Assembly: GCF_947496725.1 (NCBI RefSeq)
Contig: NZ_CANMDS010000002.1
Span: 62,001 to 126,000 of the forward strand
Source of the DNA: an uncultured Dokdonia sp.
Lineage (GTDB): Bacteria > Bacteroidota > Bacteroidia > Flavobacteriales > Flavobacteriaceae
Direction of reading: 5' to 3'
DNA: 64,000 nt
This document shows, one piece after another, positions 53,499 through 62,092 of this stretch; the stretch's first letter is position 1, and each line of letters starts with the position of its first letter. Both the position numbers and the translations under genes were made by a program. Under the pieces are notes generated by a model. It was not told the origin of the DNA. It worked only from the letters and a program-made list of their open reading frames with translations, and did not search any database.

Positions 53499-54317
53499 CT
53501 AGTCAAAGACCATCTCAAAAGGATACTTAAGCCCCTTGTAAGCATCAAGATCTGCCTTGAGTGACCCTACAGATAAGCTTGCCTTAATGCGCAAGGGTAT
53601 TTTATTATCATCATCACTTACCCATATGGTAAGACTTTCTTGCTCTTTAAAAACTCTTCCAGACTGTACCAGTGGTCTAAACACGAGTGTTTTTACTTTT
53701 CCAAATTTAGTTCTAATAGTGTCACGCTCTAAAAAACGCATCTTAAAAGGATAGTTTTCTCCATCAAAAAACATCGTGAGATTAATCTCATCCCCCGCCT
53801 TTAACCCTTCTGTCTCTAGATTATTACGCAGGTAATACATTGCAGAGACCATATCTTGTATACCCGGCTCTGTATCTATAGTGGTCTTTTTGTTATGCTT
53901 TAAATCATTTATGTGTGCTTTATTTGCTTGCTGGTCAAACTCTATCACTTTGTTTTTAGTATGACCACCCTCATCTATTTTGCGCAAGAATTTATAAGGC
54001 AAGTCTGTCTTTTTATCTACCCAGCTCTCATAATAATCTTCTACCCCAAAAGCAAGACCTACAATACCCGTAGTCTCTCCATAACCTTTAATATGATGCA
54101 CAGGCTTGCCATTAAACACCTCATCCTTGATGTCTATAGTTGCATACCCACCCGTGAGCAATCCATAATGCACTCTAAATTTAAGCCACTCTCCTGCTTG
54201 ATACGAGTCATTGTGCGCTTTAGTTACAGGAGGTTCTGGCATTTGCACAAAAGCTGTAGTTAAAGCAAAGACCGCCAGCAGAATACCTATTATTATATGT
54301 TTATTTTTTGATTTCAT
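53499..54317 (-). CDS. DUF3108 periplasmic protein
   Basis: The 272-residue protein has a signal peptide (about 1-24) and the DUF3108 pattern: GEWLKFRVHYGLLTGGYATIDI, then VEDYYESWVD, then a C-terminal ESLTIWVSDDDNKIPLRIKASLSVGSLKADL. The family is periplasmic and beta-rich, of unknown function, common in Bacteroidota and Proteobacteria. It stands 101 bases upstream of kynA with no terminator visible. Confidence 0.85.
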   Translation of the reverse strand: MKSKNKHIIIGILLAVFALTTAFVQMPEPPVTKAHNDSYQAGEWLKFRVHYGLLTGGYATIDIKDEVFNGKPVHHIKGYGETTGIVGLAFGVEDYYESWVDKKTDLPYKFLRKIDEGGHTKNKVIEFDQQANKAHINDLKHNKKTTIDTEPGIQDMVSAMYYLRNNLETEGLKAGDEINLTMFFDGENYPFKMRFLERDTIRTKFGKVKTLVFRPLVQSGRVFKEQESLTIWVSDDDNKIPLRIKASLSVGSLKADLDAYKGLKYPFEMVFD

Positions 54318-54380
54318 TTTCTGGGGTTATTTGGTGGTTACACCCTTAGAATACAATTGTTATTCCAAAAATAGGATAAC

Positions 54381-54416
54381 AAAAAAACTTCGCCTTATTT
54401 CTAAGACGAAGTTTTC
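54381..54416 (-). terminator. Terminator downstream of hpd
   Basis: A nine-base-pair stem (54384-54392 with 54407-54415) with an inner CTTA/TAAG stem; A run on the + strand gives a T run on the - strand. Confidence 0.8.
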
Positions 54417-54453
54417 GTTAAAATATTGTGATTCTGAGTAATAAAAGGAATTA

Positions 54454-54469
54454 CGCTTTCGCGAAAGCG
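54454..54469. repeat. Palindrome CGCTTTCGCGAAAGCG, exact, intergenic copy
   Basis: Nine bases from the hpd stop codon. With its flanks (54451-54482) it matches 57041-57072 at 31 of 32 bases. Confidence 0.95.
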
Positions 54470-54478
54470 CACTCAAAA

Positions 54479-55639
54479 CTACAACGTACCACGCTGTGCT
54501 TGCTCCCTCTCTATTGACTCAAAAAGCGCTTTAAAATTACCTGCTCCAAAGCCTTTTGCCCCCATACGCTGTATGATTTCAAAAAATAAGGTAGGTCTAT
54601 CTTGTAGTGGTTTTGTAAATATTTGTAATAAATACCCATCCTCATCTGCATCTACAAGAATTGATAATTCTTGTAAACGCTCGATATCTTCTTTCATCAC
54701 CTTCATATGCTCACCCAGACGCTGTGGGATGTCATCATAATAAGTTTGTGGTGGTGGTGGCAAGAACTCAATACCGCGAGCCTTAAGCTGTGCAACCGTT
54801 TTTATAATATCATCTGTTGCTAGTGCGAGGTGTTGTACCCCAGCACCTTCATAAAAATCTAGATATTCTTCTATCTGTGATTTTTTGGCAGCCTCTGCAG
54901 GTTCGTTTATTGGAAACTTAATGCGACCATTACCGTTACTCATTACCTTACTCATTAAGGCAGAGTACTCGGTGTGGATTTGCTTATCATCAAAAGACAA
55001 GAAGTTTACAAAGCCCATTACATCTTCATAAAATTTTACCCATTTATTCATCTGGTTCCACCCTACGTTACCTACCATATGGTCTACATATTTAAGGCCT
55101 GTAGGTGACGGATTGTAATCTGACTCCCATACGCGGTAGCCTGGTAAAAAGGCACCCTCATAATTTTTGCGCTCTACAAACATATGAACGGTCTCCCCAT
55201 AGGTATAAATACCTGCTCTTACCGTTTCCCCTTGATCATCCTTTTCTACAAAAGGTTCACAATATGACTTTGCTCCACGCTTTGTTGTTTCTTCATAAGC
55301 ACTTCTGGCATCGTCTACCCATAAGGCAACCACCTTTACACCATCTCCGTGTTTTACTATGTGGTCATTTATAGGTGACTTACTGTTAAGTGGCGATGTA
55401 AATACAAGACGTATTTTATCTTGCTTTACTACATAGCTCACCTCATCTCTAGAGCCCGTCTCTAGACCTTTATAAGCATATGATTGAAAACCAAAAGCAG
55501 TTTTATAAAAATGGGCAGCCTGCTTTGCATTGCCCACATAAAACTCTACATAATCTGTTCCCAGTAGCGGAAGAAAATCTTGCGCTCCTTCAAAAATTTT
55601 TTCCAGTCCGTAGTCTACGGATTTTAAGTCTTTTGCCAT
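54479..55639 (-). CDS. hpd: 4-hydroxyphenylpyruvate dioxygenase
   Basis: The 386-residue enzyme has two VOC/glyoxalase-fold domains. The Fe(II) ligands are visible as His in KYVDHMVGNV (about 182), His in GVQHLALATDDI (about 265) and Glu in LFFEIIQRMG (about 350). It converts 4-hydroxyphenylpyruvate to homogentisate in tyrosine breakdown. hmgA, the next enzyme, lies just upstream in the same direction. Confidence 0.96.
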   Translation of the reverse strand: MAKDLKSVDYGLEKIFEGAQDFLPLLGTDYVEFYVGNAKQAAHFYKTAFGFQSYAYKGLETGSRDEVSYVVKQDKIRLVFTSPLNSKSPINDHIVKHGDGVKVVALWVDDARSAYEETTKRGAKSYCEPFVEKDDQGETVRAGIYTYGETVHMFVERKNYEGAFLPGYRVWESDYNPSPTGLKYVDHMVGNVGWNQMNKWVKFYEDVMGFVNFLSFDDKQIHTEYSALMSKVMSNGNGRIKFPINEPAEAAKKSQIEEYLDFYEGAGVQHLALATDDIIKTVAQLKARGIEFLPPPPQTYYDDIPQRLGEHMKVMKEDIERLQELSILVDADEDGYLLQIFTKPLQDRPTLFFEIIQRMGAKGFGAGNFKALFESIEREQAQRGTL

Positions 55640-55712
55640 ATTATATATTTATTTACAAGTCTGTAGCACTAGCTCTTAACTTGTCTTTGTATTATTAATT
55701 TGTTGTTTTTTA

Positions 55713-55728
55713 ATTTTTCGCGAAAGCG
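55713..55728. repeat. Degenerate palindrome copy (right half intact), intergenic
   Basis: ATTTTTCGCGAAAGCG, three changes in the left arm, eight bases from the hmgA stop. The block 55719-55737 (CGCGAAAGCGTAACCACCC) is identical to 10416-10434. Confidence 0.8.
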
Positions 55729-55736
55729 TAACCACC

Positions 55737-56897
55737 CTAGTGATCTAACCACGACTGGTAGTAACTCTCATCTGCAATGCTCATTGCATCTTTACATACT
55801 TTAAGAGGCTTAAAAGTATCTACCATAACGGCAAGCTCTTCTGTACCTTCTTTACCTATACTCTTTTCGGCAGTTCCGGGGTGTGGACCGTGAGGGATAC
55901 CGGCTGGATGCAGTGAGATGTGACCTGCCTCTACATCTGCCCTACTCATAAAATCGCCATCTACATAATACAACACCTCATCACTATCTATATTACTATG
56001 ATTATATGGTGCTGGGATACTTAATGGATGGTAGTCATACTTTCTAGGTACAAAACTGCACACTACGAAGGCATCTGTCTCAAAGGTTTGATGTACTGGT
56101 GGTGGCTGGTGTATGCGCCCCGTTATGGGCTCAAAATCGTGTATAGAAAATGCATATGGATAATTGTAACCGTCGTAACCCACCACGTCAAAGGGGTGAG
56201 AAGCATATACCATCTCAAAGATGTCATCTTGCTTTTTTACTTTAATTACAAAGTCACCTTTCTCATCATTAGTTTCTAGCTCGTAAGGCTGGCGAAGGTC
56301 GCGCTCACAAAAAGGAGAGTGCTCCAGCAGCTGGCCAAACCAGTTGCGATAACGCTTAGGGGTATATATAGGCCTGCGAGATTCTACAATAAATAGCCGA
56401 TTATCTTCTGTATCAAAATCTATTTTATAAATAACACCACGTGGTATTAAAAGATAGTCTCCGTATTTAAAATCAAGATTACCCAAGTGAGTTCTGAGTT
56501 TACCTGTTCCTTTATGAACAAAGATAAGCTCGTCTGCATCTGTGTTTTTATAGAAGTACTCTTGCGTGCGTTCTTGGGGAGCAGCAAGTATAATGGTACA
56601 ATCACTGTTAGTCAGAACGGGTTTTCTACTCTCCAGATAATCTTTTTCTGGTTTGATTTGAAACCCCTTAAAACGGTATGACTGCATATTATTTTCACGA
56701 GCAATTTCTGGTTTTACAGAGTATTGCTTGCGTATCTCCTTAACCTGTGTAGGTCTGTGTACGTGATAACTATTTGTACTCATCCCGTCAAAACCTATCG
56801 TACCAAAGAGTTGCTCTGAGTATAGGGTACCATCTGGTTTACGAAACTGTGTGTGACGTTTATGTGGGATCTCTCCCAGCTTATGATAAAAAGGCAT
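55737..56897 (-). CDS. hmgA: Homogentisate 1,2-dioxygenase
   Basis: The 386-residue cupin enzyme has GFDGMSTNSYHVHRPT near the start and the iron site around HSNIDSDEVLYYVDGDFMSR and GIPHGPHPG near the C terminus. It cleaves the homogentisate ring to maleylacetoacetate. It is followed by hpd (97-base gap), so the two steps of tyrosine breakdown are adjacent. The third enzyme, fumarylacetoacetase, is not in the window. Confidence 0.95.
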   Translation of the reverse strand: MPFYHKLGEIPHKRHTQFRKPDGTLYSEQLFGTIGFDGMSTNSYHVHRPTQVKEIRKQYSVKPEIARENNMQSYRFKGFQIKPEKDYLESRKPVLTNSDCTIILAAPQERTQEYFYKNTDADELIFVHKGTGKLRTHLGNLDFKYGDYLLIPRGVIYKIDFDTEDNRLFIVESRRPIYTPKRYRNWFGQLLEHSPFCERDLRQPYELETNDEKGDFVIKVKKQDDIFEMVYASHPFDVVGYDGYNYPYAFSIHDFEPITGRIHQPPPVHQTFETDAFVVCSFVPRKYDYHPLSIPAPYNHSNIDSDEVLYYVDGDFMSRADVEAGHISLHPAGIPHGPHPGTAEKSIGKEGTEELAVMVDTFKPLKVCKDAMSIADESYYQSWLDH

Positions 56898-57043
56898 TTT
56901 TATAAAATTTAGATTGTCTTAAAGTTACTCAAAATTCAAGTAAGACATCTATTCAGGGTCCCTCTTTATGAGGAAATTAAGAAGTAGTGGTAAGTATATC
57001 CAGCCCTGTGCATTCATATGGTGTAAATATATGGGTTTTTTTA

Positions 57044-57059
57044 CGCTTTCGCGAAAGCG
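57044..57059. repeat. Palindrome CGCTTTCGCGAAAGCG, exact, intergenic copy
   Basis: Twelve bases from the ATP-grasp stop codon. Symmetry extends one base on each side. Flanks nearly identical to the hpd copy. Confidence 0.95.
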
Positions 57060-57071
57060 TACTCAAAACTA

Positions 57072-57977
57072 CTACACAAGCGTCTTCAAAACACCTTGAG
57101 CAAACTGTCTTGCGCTTGCTGGGTCATTACGTATCCATAATTCTGGCTCTACGATTTCTAGCTCGCCTAAAAGAATATCTCCATTTTCACCCCAGAGTAT
57201 ATCTGCTCTTCCATATGCTGGCATTGTGTTGCAAGCTTTAAAACAATCTTCGGCAAAGGTGATTTCTTCTTGTGTAGGTGAGTAGGGATGTACCGTACCT
57301 CCCCAATCATCTTGCACGCGATAGTCACCTTGTTTAGGTTTTTTAAGAATTGCGTGAGTAAACTTCCCATTAAAAACCATAAGTGAGGCCTCGCCACGAG
57401 AGGAAATGGTGGGTACAAATGGCTGGATGAGCATATCTCGCTCTGCTACTAGGTTTTCAAAAACCTCTTCATAGTCTGCTCGCTCAAACTCTAGTACCTT
57501 ATGCGTGTGAAAGGCACCGCCAGCAATAGCAGGTTTTATAACCACATCTTGCCAGTCACGCTCTAAACAAACCTCAGCAATTGATCTATAAGAACCTGTA
57601 TCTACATACTCAGTGGGCACTATAGCAACACCTTTATCTTGTAAATCTTCAAGGTAGTGCTTATCTATATTCCACTGTATGAGGTCATAGGAGTTAACAA
57701 GTTGTGTCTTTGTTTTTACAATCTCTAACCAAGCTGAAAACTCTTCGTAGCGCTCAAAATAATCCCAAATAGTTCTAAAAACCACGGCTCTAGTTTGTGA
57801 CCAGTCATACTCTGTATCATCCCAAGCAACACAATGTACCTTTAGACCTAAATCCTCTAGTGCTTGAGTAATAAGCTTTCTTTCGTCAAGAATATTTTGC
57901 TCATAGGTGGTTATAACTTTTGGGTTAAGGTATTTCTGGCAAGTAAGGATGGTTACATCTATAGTGTGAGCGCTCAT
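57072..57977 (-). CDS. ATP-grasp ligase of RimK/glutathione-synthetase type
   Basis: The 301-residue protein has ATP-grasp features: NKHYLEDL-type pre-motif (NIDKHYLEDLQDKG), the ATP-binding Lys and Gly loop in QDVVIKPAIAGGAFHTHK (about 140-157), LIQPFVPTISSRGEASLMVF, and metal-binding GDILLGELEIVEPELW. Such enzymes join a carboxylate to an amine through an acyl phosphate. The substrate is not evident. It starts 26 bases after the FAD oxidoreductase gene, so it may belong to the hydroxyproline operon. Confidence 0.8.
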   Translation of the reverse strand: MSAHTIDVTILTCQKYLNPKVITTYEQNILDERKLITQALEDLGLKVHCVAWDDTEYDWSQTRAVVFRTIWDYFERYEEFSAWLEIVKTKTQLVNSYDLIQWNIDKHYLEDLQDKGVAIVPTEYVDTGSYRSIAEVCLERDWQDVVIKPAIAGGAFHTHKVLEFERADYEEVFENLVAERDMLIQPFVPTISSRGEASLMVFNGKFTHAILKKPKQGDYRVQDDWGGTVHPYSPTQEEITFAEDCFKACNTMPAYGRADILWGENGDILLGELEIVEPELWIRNDPASARQFAQGVLKTLV

Positions 57978-58003
57978 CTTGATCTATTATTAATATATTA
58001 TTC

Positions 58004-59257
58004 TTAAAACTTTCTGTCTGGATGGAGCATATCTAAGACAACACTAGATGTTTTATTATCTATAATTTCTTGGACTAACTTACCTGTACTAGGTCCTAGT
58101 GTCCAACCCATCATAGCGTGACCAGTTGCGATTGTTAGGTTATCACACTTAGCACTTTTACCTATGTACGGCATCCCATCTGCAGATACAGGTCTAAGAC
58201 CGCACGCAGCGGCTTCCTTTTCTTGCGATGTAATACGCACCTCTGGGAAGTACTTGTTTACTCCCTGGGCTATTGCCTCTACTCGTGTTTTATTAATAGT
58301 GTGATTAATACCAGCAATCTCCATTGTTCCGGCAAATCTAGTAAAACCATTCATAGGTGTGATGGCTACTTTTGCTTCGGCAAGTATGGCTGGATAGGTA
58401 ATTCCCGTGGGAGTTTTAGTCTGTATGCGATACCCTTTTCCGGCTTGTAGTAGGAGGTTAATATTAAGCTTTCGCGAAAGCGTACTCGTCCAGCTACCAG
58501 CAGCTAGCACAAACTCATCTGCCGTGAGTACTTCTTTATCTGTTTGCACGCTGGTTATCTTACTGCCAGCAGTTGTTATATCAAGTACTTTTTCTTCTTG
58601 CCTAATAACGACTCCCTCACCTAATAAATATGATTTTATCTCCTCCATAAACTCACCGGGTGTGCTATGATGGTCACACTCAAAGTAGGAAGCTCCTACG
58701 ATATCTAGCGCAGTTCCTGGCATCATTTTCTGTACCTCCTGAGCCGTTATTGTTTTTGCTTGAAGGCCTTCTTTACTTGCGATTTGCACTAACTCATCTT
58801 CGTGATGCAGGGCTTTTTCTGTATGGCAGAGCATTAACAATCCTTTTTTCTCAATATGAAATGAGAAGCCCTCTTCTTTTTTTATCTGGTGATAGAGATC
58901 TCTGCCCATAACCGCCATTTCTCTCATTACCGGTATGGAGCGATGCACGTGATTTTGATTACAAGACTTATTAAAAGCAAGAGACCATTTTAAGAAGTCT
59001 GCATTAAGTCGTGGCTTTATATACAGCGGACTCTTTTTATTAAACATCCACTTTACTCCTTGCTTCATAACCCCTGGAGCTGCGAGCGGAATTAAGTGAC
59101 TGGGCGACATATAACCGGCGTTTACATAACTGGCTCCATCACTCATTTTAGATTGATCTATAATAGTAACCTGATGTCCAGCCTTGTGTAGAAAATAAGC
59201 ACAGCTCACTCCTACAATGCCCCCTCCTATTATGATAATATGCTTTGCCATAGTCAA
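58004..59257 (-). CDS. FAD-dependent D-amino-acid (probably D-hydroxyproline) dehydrogenase
   Basis: The 417-residue DAO-family protein has a Rossmann motif IIIGGGIVGVSCAYFLHKAG at the N terminus, GASYVNAGYMSP, and a C-terminal FAD motif near NLTIATGHAMMGWTLGPSTG. It resembles DadA and the single-subunit cis-4-hydroxy-D-proline oxidase. It lies 15 bases after a 4-hydroxyproline epimerase, so I infer oxidation of cis-4-hydroxy-D-proline to pyrroline-4-hydroxy-2-carboxylate. The palindrome variant at 58467-58482 encodes LSRK at about 259-263. The start could be M3 (MAKHIIIIGG). Confidence 0.87.
   Translation of the reverse strand: MTMAKHIIIIGGGIVGVSCAYFLHKAGHQVTIIDQSKMSDGASYVNAGYMSPSHLIPLAAPGVMKQGVKWMFNKKSPLYIKPRLNADFLKWSLAFNKSCNQNHVHRSIPVMREMAVMGRDLYHQIKKEEGFSFHIEKKGLLMLCHTEKALHHEDELVQIASKEGLQAKTITAQEVQKMMPGTALDIVGASYFECDHHSTPGEFMEEIKSYLLGEGVVIRQEEKVLDITTAGSKITSVQTDKEVLTADEFVLAAGSWTSTLSRKLNINLLLQAGKGYRIQTKTPTGITYPAILAEAKVAITPMNGFTRFAGTMEIAGINHTINKTRVEAIAQGVNKYFPEVRITSQEKEAAACGLRPVSADGMPYIGKSAKCDNLTIATGHAMMGWTLGPSTGKLVQEIIDNKTSSVVLDMLHPDRKF
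58467..58482. repeat. Palindrome variant (first base A), coding copy
   Basis: Inner 14 bases intact. LSRK frame in the FAD oxidoreductase. Confidence 0.9.
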
Positions 59258-59272
59258 GACCTTTTGTGTTTT

Positions 59273-60280
59273 CTAAATTACCGAAAATCCGAAAGCATAT
59301 GGATCTTCTTCATCTATTGTGATTGTATTATGACCATAAATGCGTGCCCAGCCTTGTATACTAGGGATGACTGCTTTATACTCTCCCACCACTGTCTCTT
59401 GCTCGACACGGCCTATAAAGGTAGAGCCTATAAAACTCTCGTGCGTGTATGCCTGACCGACCTCTAGCTTTCCTTTTGCATACAGTTGTGCAAGCCTCGC
59501 AGAAGTACCAGTACCACACGGACTGCGATCTATAGCTTTATCTCCATAAAAAACAGCATTACGCCCATCTGAAGCGGGGTTAATAGTATCACCCGTCCAT
59601 AACATATGAGTGACATCTCTTATGGTGTCATTTTCTGGATGTATAAATGCACTGGGGTATTTCTTATTAATACGCTCCCGCACCACCTGGCTCATCTGGA
59701 TAATCTGGCTAGCTGTAAAATCTTGTACTCCTGTAAAGTTTTTTTGAGGGTCAACAATGGCATAATAATTACCTCCATAGGCTACATCAAAATGTATTAT
59801 ACCCAGCTCTGGACAATCTATCTCCAGATCTGTAGCAGCGAGATATGATGCTACATTAGTAAGACGTACCCAGTCTACTTTATTTTTAGTTTTTTGATAA
59901 GCAATTTCTACTAGGCCTGCAGGGGCTTCCATTTTTACTACACCTTCTTTTTTAGGTATAATGAGCCCTTCTTCTATGCCAATTGTTATTGTACCTATCG
60001 TACCGTGACCGCACATAGGTAAGCATCCAGATGTCTCAATAAACAAGATAGCAACATCGTTTACAGGGTCGTGAGGAGGGAATAATATACTGCCACTCAT
60101 CATATCGTGCCCTCTAGGTTCAAACATCAAGCCCTTGCGTATCCAGTCATATTCTTTTAAAAAATGCTGGCGTTTCTCGCTCATCGTTTTGCCCGTAAGT
60201 TCTGGACCTCCTTGAGCTACCACTCGTACTGGATTACCACACGTATGTGCATCAATACATTTAAAAATATGTTTCATCAC
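59273..60280 (-). CDS. 4-hydroxyproline 2-epimerase (proline racemase family)
   Basis: The 335-residue protein opens IDAHTCGNPVRVVAQGGPEL, a family hallmark. It has both catalytic Cys: C90 in PMCGHGTIGT and the second in DRSPCGTGTSARLA (about 255). Two Cys indicate an epimerase/racemase rather than the Cys/Thr 3-hydroxyproline dehydratase. It converts trans-4-hydroxy-L-proline to cis-4-hydroxy-D-proline. Neighbours encode the next three enzymes of that pathway, which strongly supports the call. Confidence 0.92.
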   Translation of the reverse strand: MMKHIFKCIDAHTCGNPVRVVAQGGPELTGKTMSEKRQHFLKEYDWIRKGLMFEPRGHDMMSGSILFPPHDPVNDVAILFIETSGCLPMCGHGTIGTITIGIEEGLIIPKKEGVVKMEAPAGLVEIAYQKTKNKVDWVRLTNVASYLAATDLEIDCPELGIIHFDVAYGGNYYAIVDPQKNFTGVQDFTASQIIQMSQVVRERINKKYPSAFIHPENDTIRDVTHMLWTGDTINPASDGRNAVFYGDKAIDRSPCGTGTSARLAQLYAKGKLEVGQAYTHESFIGSTFIGRVEQETVVGEYKAVIPSIQGWARIYGHNTITIDEEDPYAFGFSVI

Positions 60281-60378
60281 TTATGATTCTGCAATGTTTT
60301 GACTAGTGTGAGGTTAGCTATAAATCAATTAAATTACATAGGAATAAAAGGCATAAACGCTAGCTAAACCTTACACTG

Positions 60379-62091
60379 TCAATTACTTTTTTGTATCCAA
60401 TCTTTTACTCTTCGATCTAAAATAGCCAGAGTTACAGTACCCTGTTCTAAAATAATCTCGTGAAAATCTCTTATATCAAAACGACTGCCCAGCTCTTTTT
60501 CTGCAAGTGTTCTTAGTTCTCTTATTTTGAGTTCACCCATTTTATAAGCTAGTGCTTGCCCTGGCCAGGATATATATCTATCTGTTTCTGTTTGAATCTC
60601 GTGTAGTGACAATGCGGTATTTTGTGACATAAAGGCTACTACCTCTTCACGAGTCCAACCTTTTGCGTGTATACCAGTATCTACAACTAACCGGCACGCA
60701 CGCCACATCTCATAGGTAAGTTGACCAAAACGCTCATACGGTGTTGTATACATACCCATCTCTGCTGCCAGATACTCACAGTATAAGCCCCAGCCCTCGC
60801 CATAGGCATTTACATACATATTACGCCTAAACTGAGGAATACTATCACCCAACTCTTGATTAAGCGCCCCCTGTAGGTGATGGCCCGGCACAGCCTCGTG
60901 CACAGTAAGAGATGGCAGTGTGTAAAGGGTCCTACTAGGTAAGTCGTAGGTGTTTACCCAGTAATAACCTGGGCTTGTGCTTCCCTTTGGACTACCTACA
61001 TATCGCCCTCCAGTATACTTAGGTGCAATTGCATCTGGTACTGGTGCGACACCATAGGGCTTGCGTGGTAATGTTTTAAAAAACCGAGGCAGTTGCGCAT
61101 CTGCACGCTTTGCCATATCACGTGCAATCATTAAAAGTTGCTCAGGAGTTTTGGCATAAAACTGCTCATCTTCACGCAGGAATTTTAAAAAATCTGCAAA
61201 GCTTCCTTTAAAAGCTACTTCTTTTATAATCTTTTCCATCTCGCTTTTTATGCGAGCAACCTCTTCAAGTCCTTTGTTATGAACAGCATCTGCCGTGATA
61301 TCTAATGTAGTATAATAACGTATACGGTTTTGATAATAGGCGTCTCCATTAGGGGTTTCAGATACTCCTATGGTAGTGCGTGTGTTAGGAAAATATTCAT
61401 TTTCAAAAAAAGCCTTTACACTTTTAAATGCTGGAACCACACTGTTTTCTATAGCTAGCTTTGCTGCGGTTTCTAAAGAATCCTTCTGCTCTTCTGTTAT
61501 TGACTCTGGAAGATTTAAAAAAGGTGTGTAGTAAAAACTGTCTTTATAATCTGCTACAATTTGTGAGTTATAAGTACTCTCATACCCTTCAAAAATAACT
61601 CGCGGCTGCGACACGCCTTTTTTTATTCCTTCTCTTAGTAATGGTACATATTGATTTACCACCTCTGGCAAAGCATTTAACTTGTCAAGATACTTTACAG
61701 CTTGCTTGTATGAGGTGATAGGCCGCACCATATAGTTCCAACTGCTATGAAAACCTGAGTCAGACAGTAGCGGATTTAAAAAGCGTTCATACTCATAGTA
61801 GTCTACGGTTTCTTGCAGCTTAAATTTTAATAGCTCGAGAGATATCCTTTCCGTTTCTGACAAGGTTTTTGGCGAGATGGTATTAAGTTTTTTGAGTTGC
61901 GCTTTCGCGAAAGCGGACTCCTTCCCAAATCGCTCTTTTGAAAACACCCCCAGTGGATGCACTTCCTTACTACCCTCGTTCCATTTAAAACTTTGTGACG
62001 CCTCAACACATTGCTTGAGCTGCTCTGTAGCAGTTTGTGCAATAGTCGTTATAGTCATAAAAAAGGCTATCACCCACACTAAATATCTCAT
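60379..62091 (-). CDS. DUF885 family secreted metallopeptidase-like protein
   Basis: The 570-residue protein has a signal peptide (about 1-18) and the DUF885 helical fold. The HExxxGHxxQ motif TVHEAVPGHHLQGALNQ (about 392) and the downstream Glu in NAYGEGWGLYCEYLA form a zinc peptidase site. Related proteins cleave peptides in the periplasm. The palindrome encodes AFAKA at residues 60-64. It begins one base after the aldehyde dehydrogenase gene ends. Within a hydroxyproline operon it may release proline/hydroxyproline from peptides; that is inference. Confidence 0.87.
   Translation of the reverse strand: MRYLVWVIAFFMTITTIAQTATEQLKQCVEASQSFKWNEGSKEVHPLGVFSKERFGKESAFAKAQLKKLNTISPKTLSETERISLELLKFKLQETVDYYEYERFLNPLLSDSGFHSSWNYMVRPITSYKQAVKYLDKLNALPEVVNQYVPLLREGIKKGVSQPRVIFEGYESTYNSQIVADYKDSFYYTPFLNLPESITEEQKDSLETAAKLAIENSVVPAFKSVKAFFENEYFPNTRTTIGVSETPNGDAYYQNRIRYYTTLDITADAVHNKGLEEVARIKSEMEKIIKEVAFKGSFADFLKFLREDEQFYAKTPEQLLMIARDMAKRADAQLPRFFKTLPRKPYGVAPVPDAIAPKYTGGRYVGSPKGSTSPGYYWVNTYDLPSRTLYTLPSLTVHEAVPGHHLQGALNQELGDSIPQFRRNMYVNAYGEGWGLYCEYLAAEMGMYTTPYERFGQLTYEMWRACRLVVDTGIHAKGWTREEVVAFMSQNTALSLHEIQTETDRYISWPGQALAYKMGELKIRELRTLAEKELGSRFDIRDFHEIILEQGTVTLAILDRRVKDWIQKSN
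61900..61915. repeat. Palindrome CGCTTTCGCGAAAGCG, exact, coding copy
   Basis: AFAKA frame, residues 60-64 of the DUF885 protein. Confidence 0.95.
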
Positions 62092-62092
62092 A

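Noticed and set aside
1768-61915. Palindrome copies as transcription terminators or as insertion-sequence ends
   Set aside because: Most have no following T run, many are inside genes, proper terminators exist beside several, and no transposase or paired element boundaries are present.
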